Source of the DNA: Gordonia polyisoprenivorans NBRC 16320 = JCM 10675 | Lineage (GTDB): Bacteria > Actinomycetota > Actinomycetes > Mycobacteriales > Mycobacteriaceae | Assembly (NCBI RefSeq): GCF_000241325.1 | Contig: NZ_BAEI01000077.1 | Location: 62,001 to 126,000 of the forward strand | Length of the DNA: 64,000 nt | Direction of reading: 5' to 3' | Shown: in pieces, positions 16,465 through 25,046 of the stretch | Numbering within the stretch: position 1 is the first letter of the stretch | Layout: each line of letters begins with the position of its first letter | Notes under the pieces: model-generated | The model's database searches: none | The model's input: the letters and a program-made list of their open reading frames with translations, nothing else | Told to the model about the DNA's origin: nothing | Program-made: the position numbers and the translations under genes

Positions 16465-17958
16465 TTAGCGCCGGCGGACCGGGCTGGAGGTGTATTTGAC
16501 GTCGAGGAACTCCTCGATGCCCAGCCGACCACCTTCGCGACCCAGGCCCGACTGTTTGATCCCGCCGAACGGTGCCGCCGGGTTGGAGACCAGCCCGGTG
16601 TTGAGACCGACCATCCCGACCTCGAGGGCATCGGCGAGATCGGACAGCCGGTCGGCGTTCTCACTGCAAACGTAACCGACAAGTCCCCACGGCGTGGAGT
16701 TGGCGAGGGAGAGGACCTTCTGATCTGCGTCGATACCGTTGCCGTCGAAGGGGATCAGGGCCGCGACCGGACCGAAGATCTCGGTGTGCACGAGGTCGGA
16801 ATCGGGATCGACCTCGGTCAGCACGGTCGGCAGGTAGAAGTGCCCGGCGCCGTCGACGCGGGCACCGCCGCAGCGCACCTGGGCGCCACGGCCGACGGCG
16901 TCGGCGACGAGACGTTCGACCTTGGCCACGGCCTTCTCCTCCACGAGCGGGCCGACGGTGGTGCCCTCGACTGCGCCGTCACCCACGGTCAGGGCGCTCA
17001 TCCGGTCGGTGAGCGCGTCGGCGAACTCGTCGAACACGCTGCGGTGTACGAAGATCCGGTTCGCGGCGGTACACGCCTGTCCCATGTTGCGCATCTTCGC
17101 GACCATCACCGCGTCGACGGCGCGGGTGACGTCGGCGTCGTCGCACACGATGAACGGGGCGTTGCCGCCCAACTCCATCGACGTGCGCATGACGTGCTCG
17201 GCGGCCTGGGCGATGAGCAGCTTGCCGACCTCGGTCGAGCCGGTGAAACTGACCTTGCGGGCCAGACCCGACGCCATCCACGCCCCGACGACGGCCCCGG
17301 GATCGGAGGTGGTGACGACGTTGAGGACACCGTCGGGCAGACCTGCCTCGCGCAGCACGTCGGCGAGCAACAGCGACGTCAACGGGGTGAGCTCGGCGGG
17401 TTTGAACACCATCGTGCAGCCGGCCGCGACGGCCGGCCCGATCTTGCGGGTTCCCATGGCCAGCGGGAAGTTCCACGGCGTGATCAGGACGCACGGACCG
17501 ACCGGGCGGCGGGTGACGACGATCCGGTTACCGCCGTCGCCGGTGGTGGTGGCGTCGCCGCCGATACGCACCGCTTCCTCGGCGAACCAACGGAAGAACT
17601 CGGCGCCGTAGGCGACCTCACCCCGCGCCTCGGCCAACGGCTTACCCATCTCCGCGGTCATCACCGCGGCGAACTCGTCGGTGCGGTCGATGATGAGTTG
17701 GTAAGCACGATAAAGGATCTCGCTGCGCGCGCGGGGACTCGTCGCGGCCCACCGTGCCTGCGTGTCGGCGGCGACCCGCACCGCGGCCAGCGCGTCGTCG
17801 GCTCCGGCGTCGGCGACAGACGCCAGGATCTCGCCGGTGGCCGGGTTCTCCACCTCGAACCGCCGGCCCGACGCCGCGGGCTGCCAGTGACCGTCGATCA
17901 AGAGGTCGGTGTGGATGCCCCTGAGGGCCGGGACGGTGCGGGATTCGGTGGTGGTCAT
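16465..17958 (-). CDS. Aldehyde dehydrogenase, succinate-semialdehyde type (DoeC-like)
   Basis: The 497-residue NAD(P)-dependent aldehyde dehydrogenase has an N-terminal LLIDGHWQPA entry, the ITPWNFPLAM motif and NAD-binding FTGSTEVGK. Catalytic glutamate is in SMELGGNAPF and catalytic cysteine in GQACTAANR, with a C-terminal GLGREGG. It is closest to GabD-type succinate-semialdehyde dehydrogenases, the group that includes DoeC, which oxidises aspartate semialdehyde to aspartate at the end of ectoine breakdown. The ATG at 17958 overlaps the stop of the preceding gene by four bases. The frame stays open far upstream, but that part is antisense to the FAD/Fe-S gene. Confidence 0.85.
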   Translation of the reverse strand: MTTTESRTVPALRGIHTDLLIDGHWQPAASGRRFEVENPATGEILASVADAGADDALAAVRVAADTQARWAATSPRARSEILYRAYQLIIDRTDEFAAVMTAEMGKPLAEARGEVAYGAEFFRWFAEEAVRIGGDATTTGDGGNRIVVTRRPVGPCVLITPWNFPLAMGTRKIGPAVAAGCTMVFKPAELTPLTSLLLADVLREAGLPDGVLNVVTTSDPGAVVGAWMASGLARKVSFTGSTEVGKLLIAQAAEHVMRTSMELGGNAPFIVCDDADVTRAVDAVMVAKMRNMGQACTAANRIFVHRSVFDEFADALTDRMSALTVGDGAVEGTTVGPLVEEKAVAKVERLVADAVGRGAQVRCGGARVDGAGHFYLPTVLTEVDPDSDLVHTEIFGPVAALIPFDGNGIDADQKVLSLANSTPWGLVGYVCSENADRLSDLADALEVGMVGLNTGLVSNPAAPFGGIKQSGLGREGGRLGIEEFLDVKYTSSPVRRR

Positions 17959-20933
17959 GCGGAACCTCCATGGGTGTCGGGCGGGGGTGCGAGGAGTTCG
18001 GCGAGGTGGATACCGGTGGCGTTGATCAATGGGTCGGTGGCGGTGAGGTGCTCGACGCTCATCGCGCAACTGAATCCGTCGGTCAGGACCGGCGTGGTGG
18101 GGTCGGCGCGCAGCGCCGGGGCGAGGGCGTGTTCGGCGACGGCGACGCTGACGTCGTAGTGGCCGCGTTCGAATCCGAAGTTGCCTGCCACACCACAGCA
18201 TCCGTCGGCGGTGCGGACCTGTACGCCGAGCCGGGACAGTACCTGTGCACCGGTGCGGGCGCCGAACGTCGCGTACTCGTGGCAGTGGGTTTGCAGCGTG
18301 ACCGCCGCCGGGAGACCGGTGGGGGTGAAGCCGGCGTCGAGGAGGTGTCCGACGATCGAGGCGACGCTGTGCACACGCGCGGACACCCGTCGGGCCGCGG
18401 CGGTGTCGACGAGTTCGGGAAGATCCTTGCGCAAGGCTGCGGCGCAACTCGGTTCGGGGACCACGATCGGCCGGTCGGTGCCGTCGTCGAGGATCTCGGC
18501 GGTGTGCGCGAGGGTCTTTCGGGCCCGCGACAGTTGCCCGGTCGAGATCCAGGTGAGCCCGCAGCACGCGTCGCTGCGGCAGCCGACGCTGTCTCCGGTG
18601 GCGCCGAGCAGCCGTGCGGTGGCGGTCGCGACCTGCGGTCGGAAGGCTCGGGTGAAGGTATCGACAAACAAGACCGTGTCGGTGGTGTCGGTGACCGCGG
18701 GCAGCGGGGCGAGGTGAGTACGCACCTCGCGACGGGCGGCGAAGGCGGGCATCGCACGGCGATCGTCGAGACCGCCGAGCCGAGATGCCATGCGGCGCAA
18801 CGACGGTACGCTCATCGACCGATTGATCAGCGGTGCCGCCGCGGTCGCGAGCGGTAGCCACGCCGGCATCCAGCCGAGGGAGTAGTGCGAGGCCGGGCGG
18901 AGTCGTCGGTGGTAGTGGTGGTCGAGGAACTCCGATTTGTACGTCGCCATGTCGACGCCCCTCGGGCAGTCGGTGGAACACGCCTTGCACGACAGGCACA
19001 GGTCCAGGGCGTCGGCGACATCGGTGGATCGCCAACCGGATTCGACGGTCGGTACGGTGCGGACCATCTCCTGCAGTACGCGGGCCCGACCACGGGTGGA
19101 GTCCTTCTCGTCGCGGGTGGCCCGATAGCTCGGACACATGACGCCGCCGGACGAGGTACGGCACCGGCCCACCCCGATGCAGCCCTGCACGGAATGAATG
19201 AAGGAGTCCAACGATCCCGTGGGGGTCGAGCCTTGTTGGGTGACCGAACCGGCATCGATCCACGCCCGATTCGGCACCTCGGCGAGAGCGAGATCGGCGG
19301 TGATCGGTGCCGGCTCGACGACGGCTGTCGGGTTGAGGAGCCCGGACGGATCCCAGAGTCGTTTGAAATCGTCGAAGGCGCGCAACATCTCCGGTGAATA
19401 CATGATCGGCAACAACTCCGAACGTGCTCGCCCGTCACCGTGCTCACCCGACAGCGATCCGCCGTGGGATACCACCAGATGTGCTGCATCCGTACAGAAT
19501 CGGCGCATGACCGCGCGGCCCTCGTGGGTGCGTAGATCGAAGGTGATGCGCACGTGCATACACCCGGCGCCGAAGTGTCCGTACATGACTCCGGTGAGGC
19601 CATGCTCGTCGAGAAGTCGCTCGAAGTCGACGAGGTAGTCGGCAAGGCGATCGGGTGCGACGGCGGCATCTTCCCATCCGGGCCACGACTCATGGGTGTG
19701 ATCCTCGGTGATCAGGCGGGCCGAGAGTCCCGCGCCGTCCTCGCGGACCCGCCACAGCGATGACCGCACCGTGGGGTCGGAGACGACGGTCGCGTCCACC
19801 ATGCGGCCGGCGGCACGCAACTCGGCGAGCAGGCGATCGATGGTGGCGGGTACGTCGACCGCCGATTGTGCTGCCGCGCTGGTGTCGTCGAGATCGATGA
19901 ACAGCCATGCGTCACCGTCGGGAAGTCCGGCGACCGTCTCCGGTCCGCGTCGGGCGGCCATGGTGGTGACGATCTTGCGGTCGATTCCCTCGATCGCCGA
20001 GGGCTCGAACGGCAGGATGGCCGGCACGTCGCGTGCGGCGTCGGCGGCGGAGCGATAGCCGACACAGAGCAGTAGCTGTGAGGTCGGCACGGGTACCAGA
20101 CGAACGACGGCCGAGGTGACGATCGCGCAGCCGCCCTCGCTGCCGACCAGCGCACGGGCGACGTCGAAACCGTGCTCCGGCAACAGGTGTGACAGGTGAT
20201 ACCCCGACACCTGGCGCGGAATGGTATCGAGGTCGGTGCGCAGGATCGCGAGGTTGCGGCCGACGAGATCGCGCAGTGCCGCGGTGAGTTCGGTTGCGCG
20301 GGAATCGGACTCGGCGTCGTCGGGCTCGGTGGCCTGCACCCCGGTGCGGGTGGCGGTGAGGCGTAGACCGTCGGAGGTCACCAGATGCAGTGCCTCGACA
20401 TGATCGCTGGTGCGTCCGTGGCGAACCGAATGATTGCCGCAGGCGTCGTTGCCGATAGCACCGCCCAGGGTGGCGCGTGACGCCGACGACGGGTCGGGGG
20501 CGAAGGTCAGCCGACCGTCGGTGCGGGTGCGCACCTGCGCGGCGAGTTCGGTGAGAATGACCCCGGCATCGGCGGTGACCGTGCGTGCGTCGGCGTCGAC
20601 GACGCCGACGGTTCGCATGTGTCGGGACAGGTCGATGACGATGCCGGCGCCGATCGCGTTGCCCGCCATGGAGGTTCCGCCGCCACGGGCGATGATCGGC
20701 ACCCCGTGGCGGTGGCACAGCCGTGCGGTGAGTGCGACCTCGTCAGCATTGCGGGGGAACACCACCGCCAGCGGAGGTACCCGATAGTTGGAGGCGTCGT
20801 AGGAGTATTCCGCGCGCCGGCGGGTCGAGGCGTCGACGAGCAGATCGTGGGCGGTCAGGTCGTCGAGGAGTGCGCCGGCCGCGTCGTCGGTATCGAGATC
20901 CGGGCCCAGTGCTTGTTGCGACACACTCGTCAT
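17955..20933 (-). CDS. FAD-linked oxidase with Fe-S and CCG domains (YdiJ/D-2-hydroxyglutarate dehydrogenase-like)
   Basis: The 992-residue protein has four parts. An FAD-binding domain comes first (about residues 40-270; IARGGGTSMAGNAIG), then an FAD-oxidase C-terminal domain (about 270-545; GHFGAGCMHVR and GEHGDGRARSE). A ferredoxin-like region follows (about 590-700; GCIGVGRC with CPSY, and CLSCKACSTDCPRGV). Two CCG-type domains end the protein (SDACCGLTW and DGCCGVAGNFGFERGHYD). This architecture matches E. coli YdiJ and the D-lactate/D-2-hydroxyglutarate dehydrogenases, which pass electrons to the respiratory chain. It lies between the class III aminotransferase (7 bases upstream) and the aldehyde dehydrogenase. 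Its substrate in this pathway is not evident from sequence. Confidence 0.85.
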   Translation of the reverse strand: MTSVSQQALGPDLDTDDAAGALLDDLTAHDLLVDASTRRRAEYSYDASNYRVPPLAVVFPRNADEVALTARLCHRHGVPIIARGGGTSMAGNAIGAGIVIDLSRHMRTVGVVDADARTVTADAGVILTELAAQVRTRTDGRLTFAPDPSSASRATLGGAIGNDACGNHSVRHGRTSDHVEALHLVTSDGLRLTATRTGVQATEPDDAESDSRATELTAALRDLVGRNLAILRTDLDTIPRQVSGYHLSHLLPEHGFDVARALVGSEGGCAIVTSAVVRLVPVPTSQLLLCVGYRSAADAARDVPAILPFEPSAIEGIDRKIVTTMAARRGPETVAGLPDGDAWLFIDLDDTSAAAQSAVDVPATIDRLLAELRAAGRMVDATVVSDPTVRSSLWRVREDGAGLSARLITEDHTHESWPGWEDAAVAPDRLADYLVDFERLLDEHGLTGVMYGHFGAGCMHVRITFDLRTHEGRAVMRRFCTDAAHLVVSHGGSLSGEHGDGRARSELLPIMYSPEMLRAFDDFKRLWDPSGLLNPTAVVEPAPITADLALAEVPNRAWIDAGSVTQQGSTPTGSLDSFIHSVQGCIGVGRCRTSSGGVMCPSYRATRDEKDSTRGRARVLQEMVRTVPTVESGWRSTDVADALDLCLSCKACSTDCPRGVDMATYKSEFLDHHYHRRLRPASHYSLGWMPAWLPLATAAAPLINRSMSVPSLRRMASRLGGLDDRRAMPAFAARREVRTHLAPLPAVTDTTDTVLFVDTFTRAFRPQVATATARLLGATGDSVGCRSDACCGLTWISTGQLSRARKTLAHTAEILDDGTDRPIVVPEPSCAAALRKDLPELVDTAAARRVSARVHSVASIVGHLLDAGFTPTGLPAAVTLQTHCHEYATFGARTGAQVLSRLGVQVRTADGCCGVAGNFGFERGHYDVSVAVAEHALAPALRADPTTPVLTDGFSCAMSVEHLTATDPLINATGIHLAELLAPPPDTHGGSA

Positions 20934-20940
20934 GAGCTGA

Positions 20941-22233
20941 TCATGCGCCGAGAACCGAGTGCACCGCAGCGCCGAAGCGTTCGATGCCGAGCGCGATCTC
21001 GTCGGCGGTGACGACGAGTGCAGGGATCAGGCGCACGACGTTGCCGGCCGGGCCGCAGGTCAGGGTCAGCAACCCGTGGGCCGTCGTGGCGCGCTGAACC
21101 GCAAGTGCGGTAGCGGCGTCGGGCATGCAGCGGTCACCGACGCGGGTGACGAATTCGATACCGATCATCAGCCCGAGTCCGCGGACGTCGCCGACGGCGT
21201 CGAGTCCGGTGGTCACCTCGCGGATGCCGGCGAGGAGTTGTTCCCCGCGGATGGCGGCGTTGTCGACGAGGTTTTCCTCGGCGATCACGTCGAGGGTGGC
21301 GATCGCGGCTGCCGCGGCCACAGCGTTGCCACCGTAGGTGCCGCCCTGCGAGCCCGGCCAGGCCTTGGTCATCAGCTCGGTGGGTGCGGCGATCGCCGAG
21401 ATCGGGAAACCGGAGGCGAGTCCCTTGGCGGTGATCAGGATGTCGGGGCTGATCGGGGCATGCTGGTGGCCCCAGAACCGTCCGGTGCGACCGAAGCCGG
21501 CCTGGACCTCGTCGAGGATCAGTAGGATGCCGTGGCGATCGGCGCGCTCGCGTAGTCCGGCGAGAAACCTTGGGGGACTGGGAAGATAGCCGCCGTCGCC
21601 GAGGACAGGTTCGATGAGGAAGGCGGCGGTGTCGTCGGGTGCCACGCGTGAGGTGAGCAGGTAGTCGAGTTCGGTGAGGGCGAAGTCGACGGCGGTCTCG
21701 GTGTCCCAGCCGTAGCGGTAGGCGTAGGGGAACGGGGCCATGTGGACCCCGCCCATCAGTGGGGAGAAGCCTGCGGAGAACCGGGTGCCCGCGGTGGTGA
21801 GGCTGGCTGCGGCGACGGTGCGTCCGTGAAAACCGCCTTGGAAGACAACGATATTGGGCCGCGCGGTGGCCATCCGGGCCAGGCGGATCGCGGCCTCGAC
21901 GGCCTCCGACCCGGAGTTCGCGTAGAACACCGAGTCGAGGCCGAGTGGGAGTACCCCGCCGAGTTTCGCCGTCAACTCGAGCAACGGCGGATGCATGACC
22001 GTCGTGTACTGGGCGTGAATGACCTTGGCGCACTGCTCCTGAGCGGCGGAAACCACCCGCGGATGGCAATGGCCGGTGCTGGTGACCCCGATGCCGGTGG
22101 TGAAGTCGAGGTAGGACTGGCCGTCGGTCCCGTGCACCCACGAGCCCTGCGCGTGATCGACGATCACCGGCGTGGCCTGTTTGAGGATGGGGGACAGGGT
22201 CGCGGTCTGGGTGAGGTGTTCGACGGCGGTCAT
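20941..22233 (-). CDS. Class III PLP-dependent aminotransferase (GabT/DoeD-like)
   Basis: First gene of the operon; the protein has 430 residues. It shows the class III pattern: YLDFTTGIGV near the N-terminus, NSGSEAVEAA, GGFHGRT, cofactor aspartate D241 in LILDEVQAGFGRTG, and the Schiff-base lysine K270 in ILITAKGLASG. Relatives transfer the terminal amino group of 4-aminobutyrate or 2,4-diaminobutyrate to 2-oxoglutarate. Next to DoeA-like and DoeC-like enzymes, conversion of diaminobutyrate to aspartate semialdehyde is the likely reaction (DoeD role), with 4-aminobutyrate as the alternative. The ATG lies 27 bases downstream of the ATTGTCAACAAT palindrome, so repression at this promoter is expected. 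Confidence 0.85.
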   Translation of the reverse strand: MTAVEHLTQTATLSPILKQATPVIVDHAQGSWVHGTDGQSYLDFTTGIGVTSTGHCHPRVVSAAQEQCAKVIHAQYTTVMHPPLLELTAKLGGVLPLGLDSVFYANSGSEAVEAAIRLARMATARPNIVVFQGGFHGRTVAAASLTTAGTRFSAGFSPLMGGVHMAPFPYAYRYGWDTETAVDFALTELDYLLTSRVAPDDTAAFLIEPVLGDGGYLPSPPRFLAGLRERADRHGILLILDEVQAGFGRTGRFWGHQHAPISPDILITAKGLASGFPISAIAAPTELMTKAWPGSQGGTYGGNAVAAAAAIATLDVIAEENLVDNAAIRGEQLLAGIREVTTGLDAVGDVRGLGLMIGIEFVTRVGDRCMPDAATALAVQRATTAHGLLTLTCGPAGNVVRLIPALVVTADEIALGIERFGAAVHSVLGA

Positions 22234-22260
22234 GGGACCACGGTGACGGCCAATCGTCGG

Positions 22261-22272
22261 ATTGTCAACAAT
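22261..22272. promoter_or_regulatory. ATTGTCAACAAT operator upstream of the six-gene catabolic operon
   Basis: The 12-bp inverted repeat ATTGT-CA-ACAAT lies 28-39 bases before the class III aminotransferase start and is identical to the core of the site at 9233-9246 in front of the GntR gene. Two identical palindromes at the two ends of a functionally linked region support a shared regulator. Confidence 0.65.
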
Positions 22273-22308
22273 TGGACAGCGTCGCCGGAGGTGTGGCCGG
22301 TGGTGACG

Positions 22309-23127
22309 TCAGGCGTTACGCGCGTCGCGCCAGGCGACCAGATCGCGGATGGGTCCGGGATCCCAGGTCGGGGCCTCGAGTCCGACGGTGAAGATCCGCG
22401 TACCGACGGCGTACAACTTCTCCGCCGACGCCGGGTAGTCGTCGAGATCCTCGGGGAAGCGTCCCGGCTTCGGGCTCACCCCGGCCGAGCGCACGATCTC
22501 AGCGGGATCGCGCCCGATCCGGGCGCACCAGTCGTCGAGCACCCGGTGCTTGTGGGCAATGGTCTCGGCGTCACCGAAGCCGTGCCAGATGTCGGCGTGC
22601 TGCGCGGCGATCCGCAGGGTCACCTTCTCGCCGCCACCGCCGATGAGGATGGGGATTCTGCGGGTGGGCGCAGGATTCAGCAGGCCCCAGCGCTCGCGGA
22701 TCACCGGTAGATCGTCGTCGAGGGTCCGTAAACGTTGTGCCACCGTGCCGAATTCGAAGCCGTAGGAGGTGTAGTCGCGCTCGAACCAGCCGGCGCCGAT
22801 GCCGAGGACCAACCGGCCCGCACCGTCGCGCGCACTGATGTGGTCGACGGTGCGTGCCATGTCGGCCAACAGGTTCGGGTTCCGGTAACCCACGGAGGAG
22901 ACCAGAACGCCCAACTCGACGCGGTCGGTCGATTCGGCCCAGGCCGCCAGTGTGGTCCAGGCCTCGAAGTGGCGGCCGTCGGGATCACCGGACAGCGGAA
23001 AGAAATGATCCCACGTGAGGAGCATGTCGGCGCCGAGTTCCTCGACCAACGCCGCGGCACGACGCAGATCGGCGAACGATGCGTGCTGGGGCTTGACCTG
23101 AACGGCGATGCGCGCCCGCTGTGTCAT
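22309..23127 (-). CDS. LLM-class F420-dependent oxidoreductase
   Basis: The 272-residue TIM-barrel protein belongs to the luciferase-like monooxygenase superfamily, actinobacterial F420-using branch. Supporting segments are TWDHFFPLSGD near the N-terminus, ELGVLVSSVGYRNPNLLADMA, GRLVLGIGAGWFERDY and PILIGGGGEKVTLRIAA. The ATG at 23127 (MTQRARIAVQ) was preferred over one ten codons upstream because it begins the first barrel strand. It may not belong to the catabolic operon, since it lies upstream of that operon's promoter. Substrate unknown. Confidence 0.8.
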   Translation of the reverse strand: MTQRARIAVQVKPQHASFADLRRAAALVEELGADMLLTWDHFFPLSGDPDGRHFEAWTTLAAWAESTDRVELGVLVSSVGYRNPNLLADMARTVDHISARDGAGRLVLGIGAGWFERDYTSYGFEFGTVAQRLRTLDDDLPVIRERWGLLNPAPTRRIPILIGGGGEKVTLRIAAQHADIWHGFGDAETIAHKHRVLDDWCARIGRDPAEIVRSAGVSPKPGRFPEDLDDYPASAEKLYAVGTRIFTVGLEAPTWDPGPIRDLVAWRDARNA

Positions 23128-23167
23128 GAGGACCAGCCTAGGGGCCTCGGCCGACACTGGTGCCCAG

Positions 23168-23246
23168 GCCGGGTTGCCCAGCCGGGTTGCCCAGCCGCGT
23201 TGTTCAGACGGGTGGTGCTCAGACGGTGGTGTTCAGACAGGGGTGC
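23168..23246. repeat. Imperfect tandem repeats of 13-15 bp
   Basis: GCCGGGTTGCCCA occurs twice in a row, then drifts through GCCGCGTTGTTCA to GACGGGTGGTGCTCA, GACGGTGGTGTTCA and GACAGGGGTGC. The array fills the gap between the LLM gene and the GtrA gene and runs into the last codons of the GtrA gene. It looks like slippage-prone sequence; no function is suggested. Confidence 0.6.
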
Positions 23247-23805
23247 CGGCGTCGACGGGAGCCGGCTCCGCCGGCGAGCGGACCGCCCGGAACGTCCAGA
23301 GCTTGTTGACGATGAAGTTGATCGGCATCGTGATGACGATCGTGATGATCTGCGCCCAGTACTCACGGGAGTGCAGCCCGGCCGCCTCATGGAAGAACGA
23401 CGACGAGAGGTAGAGCGGTGAGGTGGGGTTGGTGAAGCCCACCTTCAGGAACAGTCCGACGATCGCGGCGACACTGCCCACCGCGAGGAACGGCCAGAAT
23501 TCCGACCACCACGTCGCATGCCGGGAACTCTTGAAGGTCCACGACCGATTGAGCTGGAAGTTGACGAAGTTGGCCACGAGGAACCCGACGATCCACACCA
23601 GCACGGTGAAACGCACGTTGTAGGCCGAACCCGGAATATGCCAGATCACATTGAACGCGTTGGCGGTACCGCCATGCGCCTTGTTCATCAGGACCGCGAC
23701 GAGCATGTTGACGACGACCCCGGATGCGCCCACGATGCCGAAACGGGCGAATTGCCCGAGATTTCTCACATGGGTTGCATATTTGTCGTCCAGCGTCGCG
23801 ATCAC
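23233..23805 (-). CDS. GtrA-family membrane protein
   Basis: The 190-residue protein has four membrane helices. The first begins with FARFGIVGASGVVVNM, the third pair contains FVNFQLNRSWTFKS, and the last ends at FIVNKLWTFRAVR. The repeated N-x-x-W-T-F pattern is typical of GtrA proteins, which are thought to flip polyprenyl-linked sugars for cell-envelope glycosylation, for example arabinogalactan in mycobacteria. It stands alone: no glycosyltransferase is adjacent. The last codons overlap a short tandem repeat array, which may have altered its C-terminus. Confidence 0.85.
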   Translation of the reverse strand: MIATLDDKYATHVRNLGQFARFGIVGASGVVVNMLVAVLMNKAHGGTANAFNVIWHIPGSAYNVRFTVLVWIVGFLVANFVNFQLNRSWTFKSSRHATWWSEFWPFLAVGSVAAIVGLFLKVGFTNPTSPLYLSSSFFHEAAGLHSREYWAQIITIVITMPINFIVNKLWTFRAVRSPAEPAPVDAGTPV

Positions 23806-23917
23806 CTAGGGCAATATACGCCACCGAATTCCCGAACCCTGAATTGTGATCTGGGACACACGGGATACGGAAGTGGCTGGTACTCCGCGGCGATGGATAG
23901 TGCAGGTTGTGTCGAAC

Positions 23918-24382
23918 TCACATTTCGCCGGGGTCATTATCGATCTCGGCAAGTGATGCGCTGAGCAATTCGAGGGCGGTAAGTGTGGCGTGCCATTGAT
24001 CGGATCCGAGGCGCGCGGCGATGCGGGTGGCTGCGGCGCGGTGCTGCGGGTTGATGTCGTTGATCGCAGCGAGTCCGGCGTCGGTGGGGGCCACCAGCTT
24101 TGCGCGCGCATGTGCCGGATTCGTGTGATATTCGACGAGCCCCTCCGTGGCCAGGAGGTCGGCGGTGCGCTGCACGCTCTGGCGCGTGATGCCCATGGCG
24201 CGGGCGATGTCGGAGACGGTCAACGGGCCCGGCAGTACCGCCCCGAGGACCTGCCACCGTGTTGCGGTGAGCCCGGCCGGCCGGGCGAGTTGTTCGGCGA
24301 GAGCAAGGAACTGGCCATTGAGCCGGAATGCGGCGAGCGCACTTCGGCTCAGTAGTTCCTGAGACGTCGGATGATCGGTCAC
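23918..24382 (-). CDS. MarR-family transcriptional regulator
   Basis: The 154-residue protein has the MarR fold: dimerisation helices at both ends and a winged helix at about residues 45-110 (LTVSDIARAMGITRQSVQRTADLLATEGLVEY, then the wing KLVAPTDAGLAAI). The start is GTG at 24382, overlapping the stop of the DJ-1-like gene by four bases, so both are cotranscribed. Two TGACA-N6-TGTCA palindromes in front of the operon are good candidates for its binding sites, giving autorepression. The inducer is unknown. Confidence 0.85.
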   Translation of the reverse strand: MTDHPTSQELLSRSALAAFRLNGQFLALAEQLARPAGLTATRWQVLGAVLPGPLTVSDIARAMGITRQSVQRTADLLATEGLVEYHTNPAHARAKLVAPTDAGLAAINDINPQHRAAATRIAARLGSDQWHATLTALELLSASLAEIDNDPGEM

Positions 24383-24984
24383 TGCTGTCCCAGGGCGAGG
24401 AATCCGGCCGGATCGTGATGCGCATAGAGCCGATACCACGCGTCGAGCACGGCGTCGTCGTAAACACCCAAGCGGGCGAACACCTCTCGTGCGAACTCGA
24501 TGGGCGCCACCGCGCCTGCCGTGATGACCTCGCGGTCGGTGACGGCCGCTACGTCGAGGTACCGGTCGGCTCCGCAGTAACCGGTGGCCGCGAGCTGTTG
24601 CGGTGCATTGCTGGTGTGCGCGCGGTCGTCGAGTAGCCCGCCCCTCGCGAGTCCGACTGTGGCACCACAGATTGCGGCGACCGGAATCCCGGCGTCGAGA
24701 AACCGTCGGGCGGCGTCGATGAATTCGTCGTTCCCGCTGTCCCACGTCTGTGCGCCCGGAACTACGAGCATCGCGCTCGCGGCCGGATCGACATCGTCGA
24801 GTGTGATGTCGGGGGTGATCGTGACACCGCCGAGCGTGGTGATCGGATCGGCGGTCGCGCCCACGGTCTCGATCCGGAATTCGCCCGGCGTGCGCTGGAA
24901 TTCGGGGTTGTTGACGCCGGCGGCGAGATAGCCGTACTCCCAGTCGGCGAGGGTGTCGTACACGGCGAGGTGGACGGTCTGCAT
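24379..24984 (-). CDS. DJ-1/PfpI-family protein
   Basis: The 201-residue protein begins MQTVHLAVYDTLADWEYG, as in class I glutamine-amidotransferase-like DJ-1/PfpI proteins. The nucleophile elbow cysteine lies in AAICGATVGLARGG (about residue 103), after an acidic/aromatic strand. The start follows AGGGAG; an upstream ATG would add 20 poorly conserved residues. It is the first gene of a two-gene unit with the MarR regulator, which suggests an inducible detoxification or stress role. The reaction cannot be read from sequence: members include amidases, glyoxalase-like enzymes and isonitrile hydratases. Confidence 0.8.
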   Translation of the reverse strand: MQTVHLAVYDTLADWEYGYLAAGVNNPEFQRTPGEFRIETVGATADPITTLGGVTITPDITLDDVDPAASAMLVVPGAQTWDSGNDEFIDAARRFLDAGIPVAAICGATVGLARGGLLDDRAHTSNAPQQLAATGYCGADRYLDVAAVTDREVITAGAVAPIEFAREVFARLGVYDDAVLDAWYRLYAHHDPAGFLALGQQ

Positions 24985-25046
24985 GGGTGCTCCCTGTCGA
25001 TGAGGTCCGGTCGATGAGGTCCGGCTTCCCCGGCCCACACCCACTA

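Noticed and set aside
14293..18159. Plus-strand open frame of about 1288 codons
   Set aside because: It is antisense to four well-supported minus-strand genes (aminotransferase, DoeA-like, aldehyde dehydrogenase and part of the FAD gene). Its composition reflects GC-rich third positions rather than a protein family.
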